A DNA stretch of 64,000 bases, taken from contig CAIQIR010000037.1 in the NCBI GenBank assembly GCA_903871875.1, positions 1 through 64,000 of the forward strand, given 5' to 3'. Below are positions 52,777-61,635 of this stretch, one piece after another. Each line of letters opens with the position of its first letter. Position 1 is the stretch's first letter. Both the position numbers and the translations under genes were made by a program. Below the pieces are notes generated by a model that was given only the letters and a program-made list of their open reading frames with translations, ran no database searches and was not told where the DNA came from. Source of the DNA: an uncultured Schlesneria sp. GTDB lineage: Bacteria; Planctomycetota; Planctomycetia; Planctomycetales; Planctomycetaceae.

Positions 52777-54830
52777 GAACTCGTTCCCGCAATGGTCTCT
52801 TCGGTCGCGTTGCGAACTTCGCCATTTCGGATAATGCTGCGTCGGATATACAGCGGTCGACGTTTCACTTCTTCAAAGACTTTGGCCAGATATTCGCCGA
52901 TCACCGCCGTGGAGAAGATCGACAGCGACCCAAAGAACATGATCGCCAACAACACCGTTGTGATCCCTTCGGGTGCCCACTGCGGAATGAGCATCCGCAT
53001 GACAATCTGCACGATCCCCAGCACCAGCGTCAGCAGCAGTAGCCCGCCGCCCATCACGCTGAGCATGTTCAGCGGCGTGTTGCTGAAACTGAGTATGCCT
53101 TTCTTCGCCCAGCCAAAATTCTTGACCAGGTTATTGGTGCTGCGACCGAACATCCGCTCGGGACGGTTGTAGTCCACACCGACCTGCTTGAATCCGGCGA
53201 AGGCCCGCACACCACGCAGGAACAGATCGCGTTCCGAAAACTGCAGCAAGGCATTCACCACCTTGCGGTCCAGTAGTGAAAAATCACCCGCGTCGTGTGG
53301 AACCCGCACGTACGAGAAATAATCGAAGACGCGGTAAAACGCCTTATAAGCAAATTGCATAAACAACGTCGCCTCGCGCTTCACGCGACGTCCGTAGACC
53401 ACGTCGTATCCCTCGCGCCACTTCCCAACAAACTGCTCGATCAACTCGGGCGGATCCTGCAAATCACCATCCAGCAGCACGCAGGCATTCTTCGTGGCCA
53501 CGCGCATCCCGCTCATAAAAGCGGCTTGCGAACCGAAATTCCGCGAATGCGAGATCCCGATGACACGCGGATCGTCCTGGGACAATCGCCGAATCGTTTC
53601 TTCGGAATCGTCAGGACTGCAGTCATTCACGAAGATGATTTCGTGATCGACATTCAGCTTCTGGAACGTATCCTTGAGTCGTCTGTACATGATCGGAATC
53701 GCTTGCCCGTCCTTGTAACAGGCAATAATCGCACTGACACTCCGCTGGGTATCCAACAGATATTTTTTCGACGATTTTTCATAGGCAGTCAGGTCCGGCA
53801 GCGTCCGCATCCAGTGCGCCATTCGCTGCAATCCGTCTTCCAGGGAAATCGAGGCCGTCCAGGCCAGCCGATCTCGCGCTTGTTCCGGCTGGGCGTACCA
53901 ATCGACGACATCCCACTTGCGATCGGGCATGGTGAACCGCGGTTCGGCCGCGACATCGAATAGTCGCCGTGCCGTCGCCGCAATCTCGGCCATCGTCGTC
54001 TTTCGACCAGTCCCGATGTTGAACGAGCGGCCATAATCGTCTTCGCGTAAATTCACTGCCGCCCGCACAAACGCCGCCGTCACATCGTCGATATGGACGA
54101 AATCGCGTGACACGTCCGGTCGGACAAATTCGGGAAGTTGATGCACCAATCCGTTCCGGACCAGATTGGGAATCAGCCGCGACGAATCCTCCAGTGGTCC
54201 GTAAACCGAATACAACCGCAGATTCACACAAGGCAGACGCAAGTGTCGGCCGTAGTAGTCGATCAATTGCGCTGCCGCAGCCTTGGATACGGCATAGTGA
54301 GAATTCGGCGCCAGATGAGCCCGCTCGTCAGGCCCCGCACAATTGTCTCCATACTCGGACGAACTTCCTGCATGCACGTAGCGAGCGAGCGGACGTTGGC
54401 GCAGTCGCTCGAGTAAGCGAGTCGTAAAATTGAAGTTCGTCAGATAAATCAATTGGCCGTCGGTCTCGAACGAATAGGCACCAAAGGCCACACAATTGAA
54501 GACGGTCCTCGGCTTGACCCGATTTAACAATGCCTCCAGATTCGAATCCACCAGCAGATCGACAACATGCAGATGATCGGGCGGTACCGACTCTAATCGC
54601 CACGCCGGCATTCGACTCGCCGTACCATGCACATCTGGACGCACTCGCAATAATGCCAACAGCAGGTTGGCACCGATAAAACCACTGGCTCCCAGCACCA
54701 GAATTGGTCCTTCGAGCCGCTTGATCTCGGCAGCGGGCAGCACCGATTCGTCGGGTAACGGCACGGGTGCTTCCGTCACTGCGGACGCATTCGCCGGGGA
54801 AGCCTCGTTCGAATTCGAAGAATTATTCAT
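52773..54830 (-). CDS. Fusion of NAD-dependent sugar epimerase/dehydratase and GT2 glycosyltransferase
   Basis: A 685-residue protein, ATG 54830, overlapping the transketolase stop by 4 nt. Residues about 40–340 are an extended SDR: 'PILVLGASGFIGANLLLALL' (GxxGxxG), 'YVHAGSSSEYGD' and 'HYAVSKAAAAQLI' (Tyr-x3-Lys). About 360–685 are a DPM1/ArnC-type GT2: 'VSAIIACYKDGQAIPIMYRR', 'EIIFVNDCSPDDSEETIRRL', 'VLLDGDLQDPPELIEQF' and 'GDFSLLDRKV', with two C-terminal helices ('MGGGLLLLTLVLGIVQIV' and 'VLLAIMFFGSLSIFSTAVIG'). Together they would finish a nucleotide sugar and load it on polyprenyl phosphate. Such bifunctional enzymes occur but are unusual. Confidence 0.9.
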   Translation of the reverse strand: MNNSSNSNEASPANASAVTEAPVPLPDESVLPAAEIKRLEGPILVLGASGFIGANLLLALLRVRPDVHGTASRMPAWRLESVPPDHLHVVDLLVDSNLEALLNRVKPRTVFNCVAFGAYSFETDGQLIYLTNFNFTTRLLERLRQRPLARYVHAGSSSEYGDNCAGPDERAHLAPNSHYAVSKAAAAQLIDYYGRHLRLPCVNLRLYSVYGPLEDSSRLIPNLVRNGLVHQLPEFVRPDVSRDFVHIDDVTAAFVRAAVNLREDDYGRSFNIGTGRKTTMAEIAATARRLFDVAAEPRFTMPDRKWDVVDWYAQPEQARDRLAWTASISLEDGLQRMAHWMRTLPDLTAYEKSSKKYLLDTQRSVSAIIACYKDGQAIPIMYRRLKDTFQKLNVDHEIIFVNDCSPDDSEETIRRLSQDDPRVIGISHSRNFGSQAAFMSGMRVATKNACVLLDGDLQDPPELIEQFVGKWREGYDVVYGRRVKREATLFMQFAYKAFYRVFDYFSYVRVPHDAGDFSLLDRKVVNALLQFSERDLFLRGVRAFAGFKQVGVDYNRPERMFGRSTNNLVKNFGWAKKGILSFSNTPLNMLSVMGGGLLLLTLVLGIVQIVMRMLIPQWAPEGITTVLLAIMFFGSLSIFSTAVIGEYLAKVFEEVKRRPLYIRRSIIRNGEVRNATEETIAGTSS

Positions 54831-55738
54831 CCCGCCATGCTCTCTGCCAGGGTGGCCAAAATACCTGCCGCGTCCAATCGACACTCAAGACGATGGAATT
54901 TTTGGGAACCATACCGGCCTGACGGATAGCCGAGTGCCGTAAGATGCCGCACGCGCTGCGGGATGCACCCGGCCTGAATCAGCGCCATCGCTAACGCTTG
55001 ACCGGCCGATCCCTGCGCCACATGTTCTTCGGCAATAACCAGTGCCGATGATTGTGACAGATCACGCCACAGTTCCTCAGGCAAGTCGGCCAGCGGCAGT
55101 TCTCCCAGGCACCATAGATTCGGACGATTCTCTTCGGGCAGATCGTTCGCTGGTCCCCAGACGGATCCCGCCAGCGGACCGACCGCAATCACCGTCCCGC
55201 CGCGGCCCGCGGTCAACTTTCGCCACGCTGCGAAGGGAGGAGCCGTCGATCCTGCAGGTTGCTCACCCAAACCCAGTCGCAAATAGCTGGGATGAGCCGT
55301 GGTAAACAGATCTGGGATGACCCGGCTGAGGTCGTCGTCGAACGCTGGAATAATCACCTTCAGTCCGGTCAGGGTCAGCAGGGTGCCATAGTCTTCCAGC
55401 GCATGATGCGTCGCTCCCATGACGCCATAACCGTATCCGCCGCCGTTCCCCACCATCACGACGGGCAGCGCGTGCAGGCAGATGTCGTTACGAATCTGCT
55501 CGAACGGTCTGGCATAGAGAAACGGGGCAATGCTATAGACCCACGGGCGAAGCCCTTTTTGAGCCAGCCCCGCCGCGACGGAAACCATATTCTGTTCGGC
55601 GACGCCCGCATTGATAAACCGTGGCCCCATCGCGTCGCGCAGCGGTTCGAGGGCTCGATAACCGAGATCGCCCGTCAAAAACACGAATTCAGAGCAGGCC
55701 TGATGCCGCATCAATCCATCGCAGAACGCCCGCCTCAT
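54827..55738 (-). CDS. Transketolase C-terminal half (split transketolase)
   Basis: A 303-residue protein with the pyrimidine-binding and C-terminal transketolase domains: 'VFLTGDLGYRALEPLRDAMG', 'FINAGVAEQNMVSVAAGLAQ' with the catalytic Glu that activates ThDP, then 'GATHHALEDYGTLL' and 'HPSYLRLGLG'. Found as a separate gene next to its N-terminal half (ATGA overlap), as in split transketolases of surface-sugar clusters. It acts with the N-half as one heteromeric, ThDP-dependent enzyme. The substrate is probably not central-pathway sugar phosphates, because these genes sit in a glycan operon. Confidence 0.92.
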   Translation of the reverse strand: MRRAFCDGLMRHQACSEFVFLTGDLGYRALEPLRDAMGPRFINAGVAEQNMVSVAAGLAQKGLRPWVYSIAPFLYARPFEQIRNDICLHALPVVMVGNGGGYGYGVMGATHHALEDYGTLLTLTGLKVIIPAFDDDLSRVIPDLFTTAHPSYLRLGLGEQPAGSTAPPFAAWRKLTAGRGGTVIAVGPLAGSVWGPANDLPEENRPNLWCLGELPLADLPEELWRDLSQSSALVIAEEHVAQGSAGQALAMALIQAGCIPQRVRHLTALGYPSGRYGSQKFHRLECRLDAAGILATLAESMAG

Positions 55739-56541
55739 GATTCATCCACCTCATGGCACGCCAGCTCAAATTGTTCGGCGGTCAGAGGAAGATAGTGCCA
55801 TTCGACCCGGTTTTCCATGAACGACACGCCACGCCCCTTGATCGTCTTCGCGACGATGATCAAAGGTCCACGTTCATGGGGCGACTGCAGGGCTTGCGAC
55901 AGCGCCTGTCGATCATGTCCATCAACCTCTCGCGCCGTCAGCCCAAACGCGCGAAGCTTTTCGGCCAGTGGCGACAGATCCGCCACTTCACGCGTGGTCC
56001 CGAAACCCTGTAGTCCATTTTCATCGATAACGACGATCAAATTGTTCAGGTTTTGATGATTGGCAAAGATCAGTGACTCCCAGGTCGAACCTTCGTTCCA
56101 TTCGCCGTCAGATGTCAGACAGACAACGCGACCCGTTTCCCCGAGTAACCGCTGAGCCAGAGCGACCCCCGCAGCCAACCCCAAGCCGTGCCCCAGGCTG
56201 CCGGTGGCGAACAGAATGTCGTCAATGCCCCGTGCCGGGGGATGCCCGCTCAGGATCGTATTGTCACGATGAAATTGCTTCAGATCATCATCTGTCAGTC
56301 GCCCAGCGGTCCAGAGCGTGACGTACAGGGCTCCAGCCGCATGCCCCTTGGATAGCACGAAGTGATCTCGCACGGTCAACAGGTCATGATAAATGGTCAG
56401 CAGAATATCCAGAGCTGACAAGTTGCCACCGATATGCCCGACGCCACTTTCGAAATGCATCTGCAACAACCGTCGCCTGGCCGCTTTCGACCGACGGATC
56501 TGTTCGTCAGCATCGATCGAGGACACCGGTGACGGAAGCAT
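55735..56541 (-). CDS. Transketolase N-terminal half (split transketolase, ThDP-binding)
   Basis: A 268-residue protein. 'HFESGVGHIGGNLSALDILL' and 'FVLSKGHAAGALYVTLW' are the N-terminal transketolase blocks, 'GSLGHGLGLAAGVALAQRLL' follows, and the ThDP/Mg motif reads 'LTSDGEWNEGSTWESLIFAN' (SDG in place of the common GDG), completed by 'VVIDENGLQG'. ThDP binds at the interface with the C-half encoded next. It is the first gene of the operon, with a 401-nt leader region upstream. Confidence 0.92.
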   Translation of the reverse strand: MLPSPVSSIDADEQIRRSKAARRRLLQMHFESGVGHIGGNLSALDILLTIYHDLLTVRDHFVLSKGHAAGALYVTLWTAGRLTDDDLKQFHRDNTILSGHPPARGIDDILFATGSLGHGLGLAAGVALAQRLLGETGRVVCLTSDGEWNEGSTWESLIFANHQNLNNLIVVIDENGLQGFGTTREVADLSPLAEKLRAFGLTAREVDGHDRQALSQALQSPHERGPLIIVAKTIKGRGVSFMENRVEWHYLPLTAEQFELACHEVDES

Positions 56542-56942
56542 TTCACTGCCTGGATATTCAAAAGGAAAAGAGAATGGAACTCGGACTCTGACTCGGTATA
56601 GCGATCATCGGGAATCGAGACAATCCAGAATAACAAGCTCAACCAATTGGGATAAGCAACCCGGCCAGATCAGTACCTGAGACTTGCCCGGCTCGCCATC
56701 CCGATCGTCTTCGACGCAACACTCCCGGACAAACGACGTTGAGTGTTTGACGGTGTGATGACGAAGTTTTTAAGATCGGTCTGGAACCTCACTTTACCAC
56801 CGAGTCTGATGGTTGGTCTCGAACGAGACGCTCCGGCACTCCGAGACCAGACGGTCGGTCCCTTAACAGGACCGCGACATACGAACTCGCGATGGTTCAG
56901 GTATCGCTGACGAATCCCGACATCGGGTAGTGAAAGATATTT
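56542..56942. other. 401-nt divergent leader region with two small hairpins
   Basis: Lies between the transketolase operon (minus) and the GxGYxYP gene (plus). Inverted repeats TGGTCTCG (56814–56821) / CGAGACCA (56842–56849) and CGGTCC (56856–56861) / GGACCG (56869–56874) sit 70–130 nt before the plus-strand start and could form a structured leader. AAAGGAAAAG near 56561 is not in front of any frame I call. Confidence 0.35.
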
Positions 56943-58721
56943 ATGACAGGGACGTGGAACGCAGCTTCATTTTTCATCTTCTGTCTTGCTCTGTTTTCGT
57001 CCGTGGCCGGTGCCGATGACGACCGCTGGTGGCCTGTGCAAAAACGGCCAACTGGCATCGTGCGAACCAAAAACCGCGATCTGCCGATGGCGCAGCAGAT
57101 GCTGATGCAGTCGATCGCCGGCCTGACAGCCAAATCCGTCAATCAGGACCACAGCGACGAAATGGTCTGGGTGTCGACTCACAACGTGGACTTCGAAACA
57201 TGGTACGACCTCTGGCTCAAGCAGAACCCGTCAGTCAAGTTTCGTGGCGAGTTCGATCCCTGGGAATTGGTCCAGCGATATTCCCAGTCGGGAATCATCA
57301 AAGGCTACATCCTCTATGCACTTGACCAGTCCCCTGGACAGATGAACGAACATCGAAAGGAAATAAATCTGTCAGTCAACGTCGCCACCAGCCTGGCGGG
57401 AATTCTCGATGGTGTGCTGATCGACGAAAGCCTGGAACAGGAAGCGAAAGCCAATGGGCTGACAATGCTGATGGATGCTCGCGACAAATCCCAGAAATGG
57501 TGTTTCGAAACCTACCGGGAGCGGTTCAATCGAAAGTTGCTGCTAGCTCAGGATCCGAAAAAATGGAGTGTCCGCGATCTGGCGATCACCCAGCAGGCCT
57601 TCACCCTCTATGGCGAAGACGAGCCGACCGAAACCGTGCTGGAATGGCTCGAACCGCTCTCGCCCATCGCCGGATGGAATGGCGGAGACGAGTTCGAATG
57701 CACCCGGCTGTCCAGTCTTTATGGCCATCTCCAAACGGCCACTGACCATTGCATGAACATTCCTGTCCTGATGGCCGGCAGCGATCAAGTTGCGCTTCCG
57801 CACCAAACCAAGACATTCGACCCGCGTGAAATCAATTTCGGCGATCACCGCAACTGCCTGAGTTTTGTGATCTCGGACGGAGATAATATCCAGTGGCTGG
57901 AATCGAGCTTCTTCCATGGCAATCCGAGTTACTGGGACAGTCCCGACCGCGGCAAAATCCCTTTTGGCTGGTCCTGTTGTTTCGCTCAGTTGGCTCAACT
58001 TTGCCCCGTGATCATCGACTATACGCTCGCCACGCAGAAAGAGAACGATCGGCTGATCGAATGGGGCGGAGGATACTACTATCCCGATTTGTTCGGCCAT
58101 TCGCGGCCGAATCGTCAGGAGCTGCTGGCGGCGCATGCCCAGCGCACCTGGTCGTTGATGAAGAAAACAGGTACGCGAATCATCGGCTTCAATGTTGCCA
58201 AGGTGGATTCGCCTGACGCGCTGAAAGCCTACAAGACGTTTGCCGCCGAGACCGATGATCTGTTGGCCATCCTAGTCTTCCAATACGCACCCTACGAAGG
58301 AGGCGCGGGAGCAACCTATTGGGTCAAAGATCGCCACGGCATTGAAATCCCCGTGATTTCCTGCCGTTATTCCATTTGGGAACATGCCAACACGCGTCCC
58401 CGAGCCGGAACACCAATCCGAGTCGCACAGGAATCCCAAGGCGGCGCGTTCGGCGCCGCATCACGATTGGACTGGGTAATCGTCCACGCCTGGTCCTATT
58501 TTCGACGGGCCGCCGGTGATGATGAAAATGCTGAAAATATGCCGCAAGAAAATGCCGCCAGTGAAGGTGGCATCCGCGGTTACACTCCGGCCGTCTGGTG
58601 TGCAGAACGACTGCCGAAAGATATTCGAGTGGTCACTCCCGAAGAACTTTGCTGGCGCATCCGGATGAGACACGACGCCGCCAGCACCAAGAAACTGATC
58701 GAAAGTTTTCAGGCCCCTTGA
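56943..58721 (+). CDS. Secreted GxGYxYP-family putative glycoside hydrolase
   Basis: A 592-residue protein. Signal peptide about 1–24 ('FFIFCLALFSSVAGADD'). The family-defining motif G-x-G-Y-x-Y-P appears as 'WGGGYYYPDLFG' near residue 375. The N-terminal GxGYxYP domain includes 'SGIIKGYILYAL' and 'SVNVATSLAGILDGVLIDES', and the centre has 'NCLSFVISDGDNIQWLESSF', typical of these proteins. Members are predicted TIM-barrel glycosidases; substrates are not established. Probable target: environmental or envelope polysaccharide. It is monocistronic between two oppositely oriented genes. Confidence 0.85.
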   Translation: MTGTWNAASFFIFCLALFSSVAGADDDRWWPVQKRPTGIVRTKNRDLPMAQQMLMQSIAGLTAKSVNQDHSDEMVWVSTHNVDFETWYDLWLKQNPSVKFRGEFDPWELVQRYSQSGIIKGYILYALDQSPGQMNEHRKEINLSVNVATSLAGILDGVLIDESLEQEAKANGLTMLMDARDKSQKWCFETYRERFNRKLLLAQDPKKWSVRDLAITQQAFTLYGEDEPTETVLEWLEPLSPIAGWNGGDEFECTRLSSLYGHLQTATDHCMNIPVLMAGSDQVALPHQTKTFDPREINFGDHRNCLSFVISDGDNIQWLESSFFHGNPSYWDSPDRGKIPFGWSCCFAQLAQLCPVIIDYTLATQKENDRLIEWGGGYYYPDLFGHSRPNRQELLAAHAQRTWSLMKKTGTRIIGFNVAKVDSPDALKAYKTFAAETDDLLAILVFQYAPYEGGAGATYWVKDRHGIEIPVISCRYSIWEHANTRPRAGTPIRVAQESQGGAFGAASRLDWVIVHAWSYFRRAAGDDENAENMPQENAASEGGIRGYTPAVWCAERLPKDIRVVTPEELCWRIRMRHDAASTKKLIESFQAP

Positions 58722-58779
58722 CGGGACGCCTGGCGGATCTTGCCGCCGAGACACGCTAAGCCCGACCATAATTCGCGAA

Positions 58780-61359
58780 TCAATCCAGCAACTCATCCGC
58801 TCGGATGGTGAGTTCTCGGCATACCGCCTGAATTTCACCCTGAGGACCGTGAACCATCGCCCAGACCTTGATGGCACTGACATCGAAATTTCCCACAAAG
58901 TGGGTCGCCAGGATCTGAAAACCTTCATTCTCGTGTGCGTAAAGTGCGAACACTTCTCCCCCACGTCGAACCAATCGTAACCGCCCGCCGACAAAGGGAA
59001 TGTTTTTCTCCCAGCGAATCATCCCATAAGAGCTATCCGGCGGCGTTCGAATGTGATCCGTCAGCAGCGTTTTCTGCCCTTCCCTGTTGGCACCCACAGC
59101 GATCGACACCGTCCGGTTGATTTCGTTGGCGAAATCGACACGCAGATGCAACTCGGGCGGATCCGGTGCCACCAGTCGAACATCTTTGACGGAAAAAGTC
59201 ACATCGAAATCACCGCGCAGCGCCCGGATCCAAGCCAGTTCGGTATTGGCGCCACCAGTTCGCCGGGGATCGGACCGAACTTCTGTTCCCTCAGGAGTCT
59301 CGTTGTAGAACTCTTCCGCGACGTTGATACCGACACCCAGCCTGCGCAGAGCTCGCAGGGGTTGATTGAGCTTGAACGTTCCGTTGATCGGCCATTCACG
59401 AGCGGGAACACCATCGGCGGGTAATGCAAGTTCTTGCTCATCCAGGGACGGCAACGCTCTGGGCCAGTCGCCGTGCCAGATCACATTGCGGATCCGGCAG
59501 GATGGCTGTTCGCGAAATCGGAACAGACCAAACTGCCGCGAATTCTGCTCATCCAACGTTTGCTCGTCGATCTTCGTGTCGTTGAGGAACAAAGTGACGG
59601 ACGCCGCTTTGATCGACAAGCGGATGGTGTTCCAATCCTTGATCTTCAGCGCCAGAGCCGGGTTGGCGGGACTGGTTTTCTGCTTCTCCTTCGAACGCCC
59701 CTGCCGAACGGTGGACAGGCTCTGCACACGCACTCCTGATGGACTGAGCAGCCAGACGATGCTCCCCAGCGCAGGACAAATATCAAAGGCCGCGGCTGCG
59801 GCAAAAAACTCGTAACTCAATTCACTGTCGGGCGACAAGGGACGCTGATGCAACAGCAGACTGAGTGGCCCCCCATTCGAACGTCCTGCGCGCGGACGAC
59901 TGACAATCTCGCCGTCCTTTTGATACCAGTCCGCTTGTTCGTCCGATTCGGGCCCCAGTCGATCCCCGAAATAGTCCGCTCGCCAGTTCACCAGGTCGGT
60001 AATCTGCGACAGATTGATCTCCGCCGGAATCGTCGGATTCCCAAGGATCCGGACATTCCGCACCGAACTGTTGCAACGAGGGTTAAGACTGCTCAGAACG
60101 ATCCAGGGATCTGGAAACGGCTTCAGATCTTCCGCCTGAATCTCGACCCCATTGATCTGAGTCGACATGCGCCGCTCTTTCACGACAATCCGGACATCGG
60201 AAAATTGATCCCAGCGTGGCATCGTCAATGGCTTGGGAAACTGAGTTCGCTGGCCCATCACCGGTACGACGTTAATCCCATTCAAGTTGAATTGGGGAAA
60301 GTAACCAATCATGTCATAGGCCAGGAGACTTTCTTTCCAGTCGTTATTAGTCACTTCGGCCGTGACTTCAAAATCGCCGGTGAGCGGCGATTGGAAGAAC
60401 AGGGGCGAGATCATTTCCCCCGAACGAAGTTCCGCGATCCCTCGATCGATGACCCACCGCGACGAATGCTCGCCCTGCATCGTTCGACGTTCCGTGTTCA
60501 TCGGGGACGCATGCCATTGGTGCATTACCAGAGGGGTGACGTATCGCTCTTCCGCCAGCGAGGGCATTTCCGCGAGTCGCTGATTGACCGTGTCACGCAG
60601 CGATCTTTCGGTCTGCTGCGTTTGCGGTTCACGGTAGTAACCACGACTCTTATCGGCCAGTAGCAATGTGAGGCTTTGTGCCGAGGGCAGCCAAGCGGGT
60701 TGATCGAGTAACCCCAGGACCACCAGTTGTTCGGCGTCGGTGGTCTGGGCGCCGATGGGCGGATCAATCGACTTGATCAGTTCGTACTGATCTTTCAAGC
60801 GGGCCGTTGCCAATTCAACGTTACTCTCGGTCTCGGCTTCGTTGTCATCCAGAGCGGCCAACAGAATCTGCATCGCCAACCGATTCCGGCGCGCCGAAAG
60901 GCCTTCCGCAAGGCTTTCATCGACCACCGTTGACAGCTCTTTGAGACGCTTTAGACGTTGGCCAACGCTGATTAATTCCAACGCCGGGGCCGCCAAACGA
61001 CTGCCATGAGCCAGGCTGACGATCTGCGGAGTTTTTCCTGAGGCCCCGGCAAACGTCTGACCGTCAACAAGACGAAAGGCCCACAACTGCCATTTCGTCG
61101 GATCGTTTCCTGGCAGGACCCATTGTTTCAACAGCCGATAGCTTTCCTCGTCGGTCAAATCGAGGCTTTTTCGACAGACCTCATCCGCGCCTCGCCACGG
61201 CCCCCCGTCCGCACCCCACGCCGAACTGAGAGCAAGCGGCAACAGGCAGGTCAGCGAGGCGACGATTGTTGACACCCACCGATGACTCCACCCTGAACCC
61301 AAGCGGTCCCCCTGGGTGTGACCGCGGTAGCCAGACAATAACGAGGCAAGCACAGACAT
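58780..61359 (-). CDS. Large secreted planctomycete protein (DUF1581/DUF1583-like)
   Basis: An 859-residue protein, ATG 61359 with GGGAG seven nt upstream. A signal sequence (about residues 27–50, 'STIVASLTCLLPLALSSAWG') precedes a helical region (about 70–230) with a repetitive-looking charged pattern. The remainder is beta-rich: 'SPLTGDFEVTAEVTNNDWKE', 'GYFPQFNLNGINVVPVMG', 'DWNTIRLSIKAASVTLFLND', and a repeat of this jelly-roll near the C-terminus ('LRGDFDVTFSVKDVRLVAPD'). This arrangement (two laminin-G/concanavalin-like units) fits DUF1581/DUF1583 proteins, which are largely restricted to Planctomycetes. Function unknown; carbohydrate binding is plausible. Confidence 0.7.
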   Translation of the reverse strand: MSVLASLLSGYRGHTQGDRLGSGWSHRWVSTIVASLTCLLPLALSSAWGADGGPWRGADEVCRKSLDLTDEESYRLLKQWVLPGNDPTKWQLWAFRLVDGQTFAGASGKTPQIVSLAHGSRLAAPALELISVGQRLKRLKELSTVVDESLAEGLSARRNRLAMQILLAALDDNEAETESNVELATARLKDQYELIKSIDPPIGAQTTDAEQLVVLGLLDQPAWLPSAQSLTLLLADKSRGYYREPQTQQTERSLRDTVNQRLAEMPSLAEERYVTPLVMHQWHASPMNTERRTMQGEHSSRWVIDRGIAELRSGEMISPLFFQSPLTGDFEVTAEVTNNDWKESLLAYDMIGYFPQFNLNGINVVPVMGQRTQFPKPLTMPRWDQFSDVRIVVKERRMSTQINGVEIQAEDLKPFPDPWIVLSSLNPRCNSSVRNVRILGNPTIPAEINLSQITDLVNWRADYFGDRLGPESDEQADWYQKDGEIVSRPRAGRSNGGPLSLLLHQRPLSPDSELSYEFFAAAAAFDICPALGSIVWLLSPSGVRVQSLSTVRQGRSKEKQKTSPANPALALKIKDWNTIRLSIKAASVTLFLNDTKIDEQTLDEQNSRQFGLFRFREQPSCRIRNVIWHGDWPRALPSLDEQELALPADGVPAREWPINGTFKLNQPLRALRRLGVGINVAEEFYNETPEGTEVRSDPRRTGGANTELAWIRALRGDFDVTFSVKDVRLVAPDPPELHLRVDFANEINRTVSIAVGANREGQKTLLTDHIRTPPDSSYGMIRWEKNIPFVGGRLRLVRRGGEVFALYAHENEGFQILATHFVGNFDVSAIKVWAMVHGPQGEIQAVCRELTIRADELLD

Positions 61360-61632
61360 CGGAATCTCCCGAATGATAGCCGAGTCAAATGACAAGCAAA
61401 GTCTATTCAGATTACGAGCGTTACGAAAATGAGTCCGGGTTGGAAAAGACTTCAAAACAGGATCTCGATTTCAAAAACTTTTTCAGATCATTGAATGACC
61501 ATTACGACCATGACAAAATGTCAGAAGATAATATCCGACGGCATCGGTGACGACCATTGACGACGAATCGCCATCGCGTCGCCCGTTCCAATCTGAACGA
61601 CAGAACCCAACGATCGGCAATCTGAAGGAGAG
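61360..61632. other. 273-nt divergent intergenic region
   Basis: Shared upstream region of two secreted-protein genes. A TGACA-aaa-TGTCA palindrome near 61512–61524 and A/T-rich patches could be promoter parts. No gene is seen. Confidence 0.3.
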
Positions 61633-61635
61633 ATG

